32,149 bases of DNA from Candidatus Peregrinibacteria bacterium CG1_02_54_53 (GCA_001872575.1 MNWP01000002.1:1-32149), one strand, 5' to 3'. Shown: positions 15,503 through 23,477, counted from the stretch's first letter. The notes: generated by a model from the letters alone, not told the origin. Program-made: numbers and translations.

Positions 15503-16309
15503 ATGCGCAAATTCTCTTCAGCTATTGCCGCCGCACTGTCCGCCATCCTTCCGCAGGTGACGTTCGCTGCTTCAAACCCGAATCCGGGCATTATTCAGAC
15601 ATGTGTCGTACCGGGGATTTCATGTATTGGCGGCGATCTGGCTTCGTACATCAACTCAACACTTCTTGAGGGTGCGCGAATCGGTTTCACCGGACTGCTG
15701 TTCGGCGGCATCTTATTTTACGGTCTTCGGCTGCTCATCACTCCGGATAGTGAGAATACGATGACCGAAACCATGAAAGCCTTCGAATACGCGCTGTTCG
15801 GCGTCATCCTTATGGCTGGAGCCAATCTTATCGCTTCCAGTTTTGTGACGGGAGGCGTGGCTCAGTCCGCAGGAATCAATACGGTGCTCGATACGGTCAT
15901 CACGTTTATCAAAGCGATCATCGCCGTGGCCCTGCTCGTGAACATCACCATTCAGGGATTCAACATGATCACCTCAATGGATGAAGGCGGCTTTACCAAG
16001 GCCCGAACACGTTTTCTTCACGGTGTGTACGGCGCAGCCATCGTGCTTCTGGCCTCGCCGATCGTGAACATGATGTACGACAAGAATCCTTCGGCAGGCG
16101 AGCTCGAACTCAAGGGAATCGCCAACTACATCATCACCATCTTCGGTCTGCTCGCCGTCGTGGCATTGATTGTGAGCGGCATTATGCTGATTATCTCCGT
16201 CGATGAGAGTTTCAAAGATCGCGCCAAAAAGCTGGCAACCGCCAGTCTTGTCGCTCTTATCGTGGTGATCTCGGCCGGCGCACTCGTGAACTTCTTCATC
16301 ATTCAATGA
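15503..16309 (+). CDS. Membrane protein with three tandem VirB2/TrbC-like modules (A)
   Basis: A signal peptide (residues 1-23, ending VTFAAS) is followed by six membrane segments arranged as three helix-hairpin units of about 75 residues: 60-112, 136-190 and 211-265. Each unit has a polar turn between its two helices: PDSENTMTETMKAF, SMDEGGFTKARTRF and SVDESFKDRAKKLA. The third unit reads like a normal CPR VirB2/TrbC pilin-like protein (VALIVSGIMLIISVDE...RAKK...AGALVNFFI). VirB2 forms conjugative or secretion pili as a single unit, so a triple unit is unusual. No VirB4, VirB6 or coupling ATPase lies nearby. The stop overlaps the next start (ATGA). Confidence 0.8.
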   Translation: MRKFSSAIAAALSAILPQVTFAASNPNPGIIQTCVVPGISCIGGDLASYINSTLLEGARIGFTGLLFGGILFYGLRLLITPDSENTMTETMKAFEYALFGVILMAGANLIASSFVTGGVAQSAGINTVLDTVITFIKAIIAVALLVNITIQGFNMITSMDEGGFTKARTRFLHGVYGAAIVLLASPIVNMMYDKNPSAGELELKGIANYIITIFGLLAVVALIVSGIMLIISVDESFKDRAKKLATASLVALIVVISAGALVNFFIIQ

Positions 16310-17115
16310 CACACCGATCCGTCATTCGCTGGCTGGGAGCAAGCCTGCTCTGGGCAATGCCCATGGCGGCATACGGATATTTTGAAGATACCATCCAGCA
16401 CGTGGGAGGCTCGCTCTCGAGCGGTATTGGCGGAGCGGAATTCGGCAGTATCTTCCAGGTCATGATTGAGTCGCTCGTGGGAATGGTATCGCTGGTAGGC
16501 ATCGTGATGATCGTGCGAACAGGGCTTACCCTCACCATCAGTCAGGATGAGGGACAATTTGCCAAGGCGAAGAAAACAATCATCGCCGTTTCTGCGGCGC
16601 TTATTATCATCAACCTTGCACCGCGAATCGCCGAAGCATTGATCAGCTACCAAAGCGGAGGAGCCGGTATCCTGGATACGGAAATAAAGGGCCTGCTCAG
16701 CTTCTTCGAAACCGTTGCCGCGATCACAGCAATCATCTTCCTTATCGTGAGCGGCATCCGTGCCGTTGTCAGCTACGGCGGTGAAGACGGCTGGACACAC
16801 CTAAAGCGCGCCATCATCAGTATTGGAGCAGGCATTCTCGTCATTGCCGCAAAACTTCTCATTGCAAACGCCGTTGTTTACGAACGTACGCCAAGCGGCA
16901 TCCTCTCAATTATCTCCAAATTCATGCAGGTTCTGCTCAGCTTCGGTGCATTCGTCGCGACAATCGTACTCATCTGGGCCGGCCTCCTGATGATCGTAAA
17001 CTTGGGAAAAGACGAACAGTACACGCGCGCAAAGAACCTCGTCATTCGCGTGGGTATCGGGCTCATTATCATTCTGGTGAGCCTCGCGCTGGTTCAGTTC
17101 GTCATCATCAACTAG
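16306..17115 (+). CDS. Membrane protein with three tandem VirB2/TrbC-like modules (B)
   Basis: This 269-residue paralogue begins with a signal peptide (MTHRSVIRWLGASLLWAMPM, then AAYG) and again carries three two-helix units, with polar turns at residues 79-90 (SQDEGQFAKAKK), 158-168 (GGEDGWTHLKR) and 233-243 (LGKDEQYTRAKN). It is translationally coupled to the upstream gene by a four-base ATGA overlap, so the two products are probably made in similar amounts and may assemble together. A pilus, secretion channel or membrane lattice are all possible; the sequence does not decide. No associated motor gene is in the window. Confidence 0.8.
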   Translation: MTHRSVIRWLGASLLWAMPMAAYGYFEDTIQHVGGSLSSGIGGAEFGSIFQVMIESLVGMVSLVGIVMIVRTGLTLTISQDEGQFAKAKKTIIAVSAALIIINLAPRIAEALISYQSGGAGILDTEIKGLLSFFETVAAITAIIFLIVSGIRAVVSYGGEDGWTHLKRAIISIGAGILVIAAKLLIANAVVYERTPSGILSIISKFMQVLLSFGAFVATIVLIWAGLLMIVNLGKDEQYTRAKNLVIRVGIGLIIILVSLALVQFVIIN

Positions 17116-17135
17116 TCGCAACTCATTCATGTATT

Positions 17136-18797
17136 TCAGGAGATCCATGCTTTTTCGAGATACTCCTTGATGCACCGGTGAGTGTTGAAGTATCCGATCA
17201 GCCCGATGGCACGTTTCATGCGGCGAATCCAGCGAGTACGTCCCTCGAAATAGTATTCGGGAATCACCTCGTATTGCAGTTGCGTATAGATATCTTCGGC
17301 ATCCACAACACGTGTGGAATCGAGCGAGGTCGCTTGTACGAGCGGGCCGATACGCCAACCCGACTCGGGATCGTATCCGTATCCTTCGATCCACCAGCCA
17401 TCGAGTGTCGAGAAGTTGAGCACGCCGTTGAGGCACGCTTTCATGCCGGATGTTCCCGATGCTTCATGCAACCGCATGGGCGTGTTCAACCAGACATCGG
17501 CTCCCTGCACGAGCAATTTGGCAAGATCGGGATTGTAGTTCTCGAGGTAGGCAATCTTTACTTTATCGCGCAGGGCGTGCGAACGCTCCACCATGCGCTG
17601 AATCACTCCTTGCGCAAACGCATCGGACGGGTGGGCATTGCCCGAGTGCACGATCTGCACGCGCCCGCGACAGACATCCGCCAGACGCTCGAGATTGTCA
17701 TACAGCAGTTCCGGCTGTTTGTACGAAACCACGCGCCGTGCACTGGCAATGGTCAGTACCTCAGAATCAAAACCGAGACCCGTACGTTGGTTGACTTCGG
17801 CAATGAGGCGCATCTTTGCGGCCTGATGGGCCTGCCACAGTTCATCATCCTCATAGTTTCGACATGTCGAGAGCAAAATGGACGGATCCGTACGCCATCC
17901 CTTGCTCTTTGCATCGAAGAGAGAACGCATTTCGGGGCTCGACCACGTAAGGTGGTGCACGCCGTTCGTAATGGCGTCGATCTTGACGCCGGGAAACATG
18001 CGACGCGAGACCTCGGCATGAATTCGCGAAACACCGCAGGTGAAACGGCTCATGTTCATGGCAAGCCTGGTCATGGAAAGCGCATCATTCCCCGCCAGCT
18101 TGCGAATATGCCACGGCAGGTTATCGCCGGCGATTTTCCATGCAAGATCATAAGGAAACACGTCGTGCCCCGCCTCGATGGGCGTGTGCGTGGTGAACGC
18201 ACAGGATCGGCGCACGTCCTGATCGCGCCACTCTCGTTCGCGCAGTAACTCCAAAGTCAGAAACGCCGCATGGCCTTCGTTCATGTGGTACGTGCCGATA
18301 TCGTCATAGCCGAGTGCACGCAGCATCCTGACTCCTCCTATGCCGAGTACGATCTCCTGACGAATGCGCTGACTTAGGTCACCGCCGTACAGACGATGCG
18401 TAATGCGATGCACCTCGGCCGGGTTCTCGGGCAGACTGGTATCAAGAAAGATCACCGGCACCGTTCCCTTCTCGCCTTGAAGATCGAGCTGCCAGGCGCC
18501 CACCGTCACCGTCTGCCCCTCAATCGTGACCGTGACACGCTGCGGAAGAGGTTTGAGATATGCCGAGGGATCCCACGCAATCTCCTCGTACCGTTGGGAT
18601 CCGTCGGGGTTCAGGGTCTGCTTGAGGTAGCCGTGCTTCCAGCACCCCGTCACACACACGGCAGGAACTCCCATGTCCGCACACGATTGCATCAGATCGG
18701 CTGTGAGAATACCCAGTCCCCCCGCGTAGGTAGGAATGGCACTCTTCAGGCCGATCTCCATCGAGAAGTACGCGACGGTAAGGGTGGATTTAGGCAT
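17136..18797 (-). CDS. glgP: Alpha-glucan (glycogen/maltodextrin) phosphorylase, short form
   Basis: The enzyme releases glucose-1-phosphate from alpha-1,4-glucans with pyridoxal phosphate (family GT35). At 553 aa it belongs to the short bacterial/archaeal type lacking the long N-terminal region. Visible landmarks are AYFSMEIGL and YAGGLGILTADL at the start, YHMNEGHAAF, TNGVHHLTW, and the PLP-lysine block EASGTSGMKACLNGVLNFST then LDGWWIEGYG. It is convergent with the VirB2-like pair and divergent from a phosphohexomutase, which could convert its product to glucose-6-phosphate. The pair makes a plausible glycogen-use route in a cell with minimal metabolism. Confidence 0.93.
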   Translation of the reverse strand: MPKSTLTVAYFSMEIGLKSAIPTYAGGLGILTADLMQSCADMGVPAVCVTGCWKHGYLKQTLNPDGSQRYEEIAWDPSAYLKPLPQRVTVTIEGQTVTVGAWQLDLQGEKGTVPVIFLDTSLPENPAEVHRITHRLYGGDLSQRIRQEIVLGIGGVRMLRALGYDDIGTYHMNEGHAAFLTLELLREREWRDQDVRRSCAFTTHTPIEAGHDVFPYDLAWKIAGDNLPWHIRKLAGNDALSMTRLAMNMSRFTCGVSRIHAEVSRRMFPGVKIDAITNGVHHLTWSSPEMRSLFDAKSKGWRTDPSILLSTCRNYEDDELWQAHQAAKMRLIAEVNQRTGLGFDSEVLTIASARRVVSYKQPELLYDNLERLADVCRGRVQIVHSGNAHPSDAFAQGVIQRMVERSHALRDKVKIAYLENYNPDLAKLLVQGADVWLNTPMRLHEASGTSGMKACLNGVLNFSTLDGWWIEGYGYDPESGWRIGPLVQATSLDSTRVVDAEDIYTQLQYEVIPEYYFEGRTRWIRRMKRAIGLIGYFNTHRCIKEYLEKAWIS

Positions 18798-18905
18798 GAG
18801 TTTGGCTGTTAATATTATTATACAATATTATTGAATATATTGGAAGCACTGCCTGCGCAGATGAGGAGTGACCGAAGGACGAGAAATCCGTATCCTCGCC
18901 GTACC
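18798..18905. promoter_or_regulatory. Divergent promoter region of glgP and phosphohexomutase
   Basis: An A+T-rich stretch (18813-18840) lies between the two divergent starts. For glgP, a minus-strand TATAAT with TTCCAA 17 bases upstream is visible, 19 bases from the ATG. For the plus-strand gene, TATCCT at 18891-18896 ends nine bases before the ATG at 18906, matching the leaderless pattern seen elsewhere, but its -35 is weak. Confidence 0.5.
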
Positions 18906-20294
18906 ATGACTGTGATCGATCCCTTCATTTTTCGCGCCTACGACATCCGAGGAAAGGTTCCCGGTCAGATGAACGAGAGAGTCTACCACTCAGTCGGTCA
19001 GGCATTCGGTTCGACGGTACGTGAACTCTACGATCTGGAGCATCCGACACTGGTGGTGGGCCGAGACATGCGCACGCACAGCGCAAGCCTGCAGCAGGCA
19101 CTCATCGATGGCCTCGTTGCAACGGGATGCCACATCATCGACATCGGCATGACACCGAGCCCCGTGAACTACTTCACAATCGTCCATCAGAAACTGGATG
19201 GAGGACTGCAGGTCACTGCGAGCCACAATCCCAAAGAAGATAACGGCGTCAAATTGCAAATTCGATCGGCAGTGGCATTCGCAGGTGACGACATTCAGAC
19301 GCTCCTCGCGAGAATTCAATCCGGTTCTTTTTTGACGGGTCAGGGATCAGTGAAGACGCTCGATGGAATCACCCCCTATCTCGACTGGATCGAGCGGCAA
19401 TTCCACGCCTCTGCCAAGGGGGCCACGGTGGTGATCGACACGGGAAACGGTACATCCGGCCCCGTCATGATGAAGGCGCTCAAGCGAATGGGCGCGAAGG
19501 TGGTCGGACTCTATTTGGAACCGGACGGCACGTTCCCGAATCATCCCGCCGATCCCAGCAAAAGGGCGACGCTCAAAGAGCTGCAGGAACGCGTACGATC
19601 CGAACATGCCGATATCGGCTTTGCCTTGGACGGCGACGGAGACCGTCTGGGTGTGGTGGATGAGCAGGGCATGATTCTCAGTTGTGACGAGACGCTGCTC
19701 TTTCTCGCCGAAGATTACCTCAAGAGGTTCCCCGGCAAGCCGGTCGTGTTCACGACCAGCATGTCATCCACCCTCGAGACCGAAATCACCAAGTGGGGCG
19801 GAAAGCCCATCATGTGCAAAGTGGGCCACTCATTCGTTGAGCACGAAATGCAGAAACACGGCGCTCCGCTGGGCGGCGAACAGTCGGGCCACTTCTTCCT
19901 GGAAGATCTTGCCCACGGCTACGACGACGCACTCATCGTGGCTCTGCAAGTGCTCGCCATCCTCCGTAAAGGAGCCGAACCGCTTTCGAAGCGCCTTGCA
20001 CGCTATCCCAAGATGTACGTAGCACAGGAACTCAGACCGGCCTGTTCTGACGACCGCAAGTTCCAGGTGGTCGACAGTATCATTGAGCACTTCAAAAAGG
20101 AGTACCCCGTGAATACAATGGACGGCGCACGCATCGACTTCGGCTCCGGTGCGTGGTCGAATATCCGTGCGAGCAACACCAGCCCCAAACTTTCGGTCTG
20201 CATCGAAGCGCGATCGCCCGAAAAACTCTCAGCGATCGAAAAACTCATCTTGGACCACCTCAAAACGTATCCGGAAATCACGTTCAAAGAATGA
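18906..20294 (+). CDS. Phosphomannomutase/phosphoglucomutase
   Basis: This alpha-D-phosphohexomutase interconverts hexose 1- and 6-phosphates. In order it has FRAYDIRGKVP, the phosphoserine loop TASHNPKEDNG, the metal loop DGDGDRLGV, the sugar-binding GGEQSGH and the C-terminal phosphate loop RASNTSPKLSV. The length (462 aa) is normal. I chose the ATG at 18906 because it gives MTVIDPFIFRAYDIRG, the family start; the frame is open further upstream to 18831 but that stretch is promoter-like. Likely roles are glycogen metabolism with the divergent glgP, or nucleotide-sugar supply for surface polymers. Confidence 0.93.
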   Translation: MTVIDPFIFRAYDIRGKVPGQMNERVYHSVGQAFGSTVRELYDLEHPTLVVGRDMRTHSASLQQALIDGLVATGCHIIDIGMTPSPVNYFTIVHQKLDGGLQVTASHNPKEDNGVKLQIRSAVAFAGDDIQTLLARIQSGSFLTGQGSVKTLDGITPYLDWIERQFHASAKGATVVIDTGNGTSGPVMMKALKRMGAKVVGLYLEPDGTFPNHPADPSKRATLKELQERVRSEHADIGFALDGDGDRLGVVDEQGMILSCDETLLFLAEDYLKRFPGKPVVFTTSMSSTLETEITKWGGKPIMCKVGHSFVEHEMQKHGAPLGGEQSGHFFLEDLAHGYDDALIVALQVLAILRKGAEPLSKRLARYPKMYVAQELRPACSDDRKFQVVDSIIEHFKKEYPVNTMDGARIDFGSGAWSNIRASNTSPKLSVCIEARSPEKLSAIEKLILDHLKTYPEITFKE

Positions 20295-20304
20295 AGATTC
20301 CGTC

Positions 20305-20332
20305 TTGTGCCAGCCGCTATCCGGCATAGGAT
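20305..20332 (+). promoter_or_regulatory. Promoter of small gene 20341-20640
   Basis: TTGTGC, a 16-base spacer and TAGGAT end eight bases before the ATG. The fit to the leaderless pattern supports the small gene downstream. Confidence 0.5.
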
Positions 20333-20340
20333 CCCCCTCT

Positions 20341-20640
20341 ATGCCGTCGTTGCGCATCGAATTACTGCCGCTAGAAAAAGCCGTTCACAATGCGCTGCCA
20401 TTCAATGAGATGGTCATCAAAACGGCTCGTGAGGCGATCGCCGCGCGGCACATCGCGGATCTATGCTTCGTGGAGTCGCATGCCATGCAATGCGTCCTGT
20501 GGATCAGTGTCCCGGATGCAGGTCTTGCAACGCTCCAGAAGTATCTCGACGATCACCACTTCGGGTACACCTCATATCCGAACAGCCCAGAGCCCCAAAA
20601 TGACGGTCAGAAAGCTCCGACCAGACAGAATGAACAATAA
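20341..20640 (+). CDS. Hypothetical protein, 99 aa
   Basis: I do not recognise this protein. It starts MPSLRIELLPLEKAVHNALP, has a mixed alpha/beta character with a hydrophobic core segment (MQCVLWISVPDAGLATLQKY) and ends in a polar tail. No signal peptide or membrane helix is apparent. A promoter-like pair just upstream and the ATG-initiated frame support it as a gene. It stands between the phosphohexomutase and a small membrane protein. Its N-terminal half is slightly reminiscent of peptidyl-tRNA hydrolase-like or regulatory small folds, but I would not assign a family. Confidence 0.6.
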   Translation: MPSLRIELLPLEKAVHNALPFNEMVIKTAREAIAARHIADLCFVESHAMQCVLWISVPDAGLATLQKYLDDHHFGYTSYPNSPEPQNDGQKAPTRQNEQ

Positions 20641-20655
20641 GACCGAGCACAATAT

Positions 20656-20685
20656 TTGCTCAAACGTTTGGAGGTGTGCTAGAGT
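20656..20685 (+). promoter_or_regulatory. Promoter of small membrane protein gene
   Basis: TTGCTC, an 18-base spacer and an extended -10 (TGCTAGAGT) end eight bases before the ATG at 20694. The transcript should be leaderless. Confidence 0.6.
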
Positions 20686-20693
20686 GCTCGGCG

Positions 20694-20858
20694 ATGTGGC
20701 CATTCCGCCGCCGCGACAACGGAGAAAAGAAGGGCAACCGCCTGATCAAGCGGCTTATCGTTGGCCTGATCATCGGCGGGGCAATCGGCTCGATTGTCGG
20801 CGGCAAGGTGATCGAAAAACACCGCAAAGAGCACGGTGTGGATAAAGAGGAAGAATGA
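20694..20858 (+). CDS. Small glycine-rich single-pass membrane protein, 54 aa
   Basis: The product starts MWPFRRRDNGEKKGNRLIKR, has one glycine-rich hydrophobic helix (LIVGLIIGGAIGSIVGG) and ends in a charged tail (KHRKEHGVDKEEE). The GxxxG-like spacing suggests helix-helix packing in the membrane. The start at 20694 is set by the promoter; an ATG at 20676 lies inside the -10 region. Small YtxH-like proteins have a similar layout, but the similarity is too short for assignment. It precedes the convergent asparaginase gene by six bases. Confidence 0.6.
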   Translation: MWPFRRRDNGEKKGNRLIKRLIVGLIIGGAIGSIVGGKVIEKHRKEHGVDKEEE

Positions 20859-20864
20859 TATCGA

Positions 20865-21857
20865 TTACTCTTCCAGCTCTCCTGCAACATTACGTTCCAT
20901 CAACTCACGCAGCCGATGGCTGCTCTTGGTTTGCGTAAGCGCCCACATGAGTTTGACGAGTGCGCACTCGAACGTCATATCTTTGCCCGAGATCACTCCA
21001 AACTGCTCAAGCGCCGCCTGCTTGCGAAAGCGATGCAGATCCACCCGACCGCGAATGGTCTGTGACGTCATGACGATGGGAATGCCCTGCTCCGTCACAC
21101 GGCGCAGCCACGGAAAGAGTCGCTCCGGCAGCATACCAGAGCCGTACGCGCGCATGATGATTCCATGGGGTTTCGTTGCGAGAATCACGTCGAGGAATGC
21201 CGGTTGCAATGCGGGGTGCAGCGTGGCTACGGCCACATGAGAATCGAATGTCGGACGACAGAGAAGCTGACGCTTGCGACGCACAATCCGATGCTCACCC
21301 AAATGCACGCCCTCGTTGAACTCTGCGAGCGGAGGAATGCGTGTGGTATCGAATGTCTGTAACAGCGATTGATCGACCTTCTTTGCGCGACAGCCTCGCA
21401 ACACGCGCGGACCCAGGGCAATACACACCTCGGCAATATCGAGCTGGGCAGCGCGAATGGCAAATACCAGATTCATACGACCATCGCCCGAAATATCATT
21501 GATCGGCAAGAGGGCCCCCGTAAGGATCACCGGCTTACTGAGCCCCTGCAGCGCAAAGCTGAGCGCGGCAGCGGTGTATCCCATGGTGTTGGTACCGTGC
21601 ACCACAACGAAACCATCGAACGCGTCATAGTGATCCTCAATGGTATGCGCGATTTCGACCCAATCCTGCTCGGTGACTTCGGATGATCCTACGTTATTTA
21701 ACGAGAAAAACCTCAGGGCGACTTCGCGCTGCAGCTCGGGTAAAAAGCGATGGATCTCATTCAAAGACTCGATGGGTTCAATACGTCCTGTCTTGCGGTT
21801 CATCTTCATCCCGATGGATCCGCCGACGTATAAAAGGGCAATCTTCGAACGTGCCAT
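20865..21857 (-). CDS. ansA: L-asparaginase family protein with altered active site
   Basis: Asparaginases hydrolyse asparagine to aspartate and ammonia; relatives include the GatD subunit of archaeal amidotransferase. The fold is plain: ALLYVGGSIGM (first nucleophile region), VVVHGTNTMGYTAAALSFAL, LTGALLPI, and LRGCRAKKV with the lysine. Two catalytic positions differ from the consensus: the first threonine of TGGTI is Ser14, and the aspartate of HGTDT is Asn90 (codon AAC). The first change is conservative; the second affects a residue that normally activates the nucleophile. There is no signal peptide, so it is cytoplasmic. Activity as an asparaginase is therefore doubtful, although the family assignment is secure. 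Confidence 0.88.
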   Translation of the reverse strand: MARSKIALLYVGGSIGMKMNRKTGRIEPIESLNEIHRFLPELQREVALRFFSLNNVGSSEVTEQDWVEIAHTIEDHYDAFDGFVVVHGTNTMGYTAAALSFALQGLSKPVILTGALLPINDISGDGRMNLVFAIRAAQLDIAEVCIALGPRVLRGCRAKKVDQSLLQTFDTTRIPPLAEFNEGVHLGEHRIVRRKRQLLCRPTFDSHVAVATLHPALQPAFLDVILATKPHGIIMRAYGSGMLPERLFPWLRRVTEQGIPIVMTSQTIRGRVDLHRFRKQAALEQFGVISGKDMTFECALVKLMWALTQTKSSHRLRELMERNVAGELEE

Positions 21858-21863
21858 GGATGG

Positions 21864-21891
21864 AGTTTACTGAAGTGCGCAGTGGGCGCAA
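21864..21891 (-). promoter_or_regulatory. Promoter of the asparaginase gene
   Basis: On the minus strand TTGCGC, a 16-base spacer and TAAACT end six bases before the ATG at 21857. Confidence 0.5.
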
Positions 21892-21987
21892 CAAAATGCA
21901 TGCCGGAGCGAGGACCAGGATTAGGGATAGGGTGAGGGATAGGACGAAAGTAGGAGCGCGCAACAAACCTAACCTCCAGGCCTACCC

Positions 21988-22608
21988 CTATCCGCGAATC
22001 ACCTTCTCCACCTCCTGTACCGTTATTTCAAGCGCTCCGTCACGATTCACCACGCGCGCCGTACACAGATCTGCGTCCTGTAATTCTTTGTTCATGCTGG
22101 CAATGCGTCGCTGCAGTTCTTCTTCTTCAATCGGCGCGCGTTTGCGGATGCGCTCAATAAGACCTTCTCGGCTCTCGGGCAGAATGAAAATCGAAACGAG
22201 TGGAAAACGTGCCTCCTCGCCCGAAAAGAGAGCATGCGTACGAATACTGTGAAAACCCTGAATATCCACTTCACGCACAACGGTTCTGCCTTGTGTTAAC
22301 GCAGGAATGATCTCTTCTTCGAGAGTGCCGTAACGCGATCCTTCATGCACCTGCGCCCACTCAAGCACCTTTCCCCTTGCAACAAGCTCATCGAATTCGG
22401 TATTCGAGAGAAAGCGATAGAGATCGTCACTCTCTCCTGATCGCTGTTTGCGGGTAGTGGCGCTCCGCGGAAATACAAACTCAGGATGGAGCTTTTTTAA
22501 CTCCAAAAGCACCACGCTCTTACCCACGCCACTCGGCCCGATGATGAGCACGAGCTTGCCCTTTGGAGCACTGGATAATGCGCCTGTAATGCGGTTGGAA
22601 GAGATCAT
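21988..22608 (-). CDS. gmk: Guanylate kinase
   Basis: GMP kinase makes GDP from GMP and ATP. It has the P-loop GPSGVGKS near residue 25, the GMP-binding PRSATTRKQRSGE, then SRYGTLEEEI and VDIQGFHSI, and the lid region ESREGLIERIRKRA. I chose the ATG at 22608 (MISSNRITGALSS) because TAGGAT ends ten bases upstream; an ATG at 22620 adds four residues. Length is about 206 aa, normal for the family. The intergenic region to the right carries a divergent plus-strand promoter. Confidence 0.92.
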   Translation of the reverse strand: MISSNRITGALSSAPKGKLVLIIGPSGVGKSVVLLELKKLHPEFVFPRSATTRKQRSGESDDLYRFLSNTEFDELVARGKVLEWAQVHEGSRYGTLEEEIIPALTQGRTVVREVDIQGFHSIRTHALFSGEEARFPLVSIFILPESREGLIERIRKRAPIEEEELQRRIASMNKELQDADLCTARVVNRDGALEITVQEVEKVIRG

Positions 22609-22637
22609 ACCCTCGCGCATCCTACCGCATAGGACGG

Positions 22638-22666
22638 TTGTCTGACCATGGTAAGCGTGCTATACT
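22638..22666 (+). promoter_or_regulatory. Promoter facing the hairpin-rich region
   Basis: TTGTCT, an exact 17-base spacer and an extended -10 (TGCTATACT) make a strong sigma70-type promoter. Transcription would start near 22673. No start codon lies 6-10 bases downstream, unlike the promoters of protein genes in this window. Confidence 0.7.
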
Positions 22667-22672
22667 GACTAG

Positions 22673-23262
22673 ATTTGTTCTTTAACATTCCCTGTCCTTC
22701 ATTGAGCGCAGGGAGCAGTGAGAAGTGACACCGCGATTGTACGGCTTCGGTGGCTTTATCGCTCTCGTCGTCCGTACATCTCGGATCCTCCTGAAGATCT
22801 TCTTCAGGCCCCGCACATTTCTGCGTCCGCGCAGAAGTGTGCGGGGTCAGTCACTTCTCGCTCCTCCCTGCCCTTCTCTGCACTCCGTGCAGAACACGGT
22901 TGACCACCGTGCTTGTCCTCCGAAGCCTCGGCGAAGGAGGACCACGCTGCCCGCCCGAACGATCCATTCGTTCCCATGCGGGTCCGCCCTCATCCGCTCG
23001 TTCGGATCGGGCGGGGGGCCTTAGGGTTCCGGCAAACACAAACATTCCCCGCTCCCGGGGAACTATCGGGAGGCCGATGCCCGAGCTTCGGGCTACCACC
23101 AACACAAACACTGGTGCGCGCCCATCTAGCGCGTACAGGACAGGGGGCCAGACCCGGTCACTCTGGAACGATCTCACGCACATTACACTCGTGCATGAGA
23201 TCACGGGGCACTCGCCTCTTGCGTTCCACAGGGAACATGAGGGGCGGGTGCCCCACTTTTAT
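22673..23262 (+). ncRNA. Candidate large structured RNA of unknown family (about 590 nt)
   Basis: Behind a strong promoter lie about twelve consecutive stems. A 21-position helix pairs 22709-22729 with 22850-22870 (one C-C mismatch, one G-U). It encloses three stems: 22738-22744 with 22772-22778, 22790-22797 with 22801-22808, and 22809-22825 with 22830-22846 (17 positions, loop TCCG). Further stems follow at 22877-22893, 22895-22911, 22915-22942, 22950-23015, 23045-23062, 23065-23078, 23079-23093, 23114-23136, 23148-23166 and 23170-23202. Two A/C-rich linkers share AACACAAACA. A final 50-base hairpin (23205-23254) is followed by ACTTTT, like a weak terminator. I see no RNase P, tmRNA, SRP or rRNA signature. 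Some stems resemble palindromic repeats, so a cluster of repeats rather than one RNA is the main alternative. Confidence 0.5.
22915..22942. repeat. Palindromic repeat bounded by GTCCTCC/GGAGGAC
   Basis: GTCCTCC and GGAGGAC pair around an inner GCC/GGC stem. Similar palindromes bounded by TCCTCC/GGAGGA occur near the tRNA genes at 24720-24756 and 24792-24827. Confidence 0.6.
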
Positions 23263-23267
23263 AAGGA

Positions 23268-23375
23268 CTATTCTTCTCCCTTCTTTTCCATCAACCGCAA
23301 CATGTACGACGTCGCCACCGCAATGAATACGGTGAACCCCAATGTGGCACAGCCCACAACGGCGCCGATGATGAG
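23268..23375 (-). other. Possible micro-ORF with one membrane helix, start unclear
   Basis: On the minus strand the frame reads LIIGAVVGCATLGFTVFIAV, then ATSYMLRLMEKKGEE and a stop: a convincing transmembrane helix with a charged tail. The only ATG in frame is three codons further upstream of an in-frame TGA (23376-23378), reading M-N-P-stop. It may be a decayed gene, may use an unusual start, or may be chance. Confidence 0.25.
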
Positions 23376-23477
23376 TCAAGGATTCATTGAGCCGTCACGT
23401 GTAACCGAAATGAGATTTTTTTCAAGGCTCTGGGAGCCAACTTCTCTTCACGTCATATCGGATGGACATCCGCCCTT

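Noticed and set aside
15503-17115. Complete type IV secretion or conjugation locus
   Set aside because: Only VirB2-like proteins are present; no VirB4, VirB6, VirB8 or VirD4 homologue is in the window.
22673-23262. RNase P RNA, tmRNA or SRP RNA as identity of the hairpin region
   Set aside because: The P4 core word AGGAAAGUCC and the ACAGAA word of RNase P are absent, there is no tRNA-like domain, and no SRP GNAR loop hairpin is seen.
23268-23390. UGA read as glycine or selenocysteine
   Set aside because: TGA ends many clear genes here (VirB2-like A, rpsJ, mutY, rnc), and no SelC-type element is visible.
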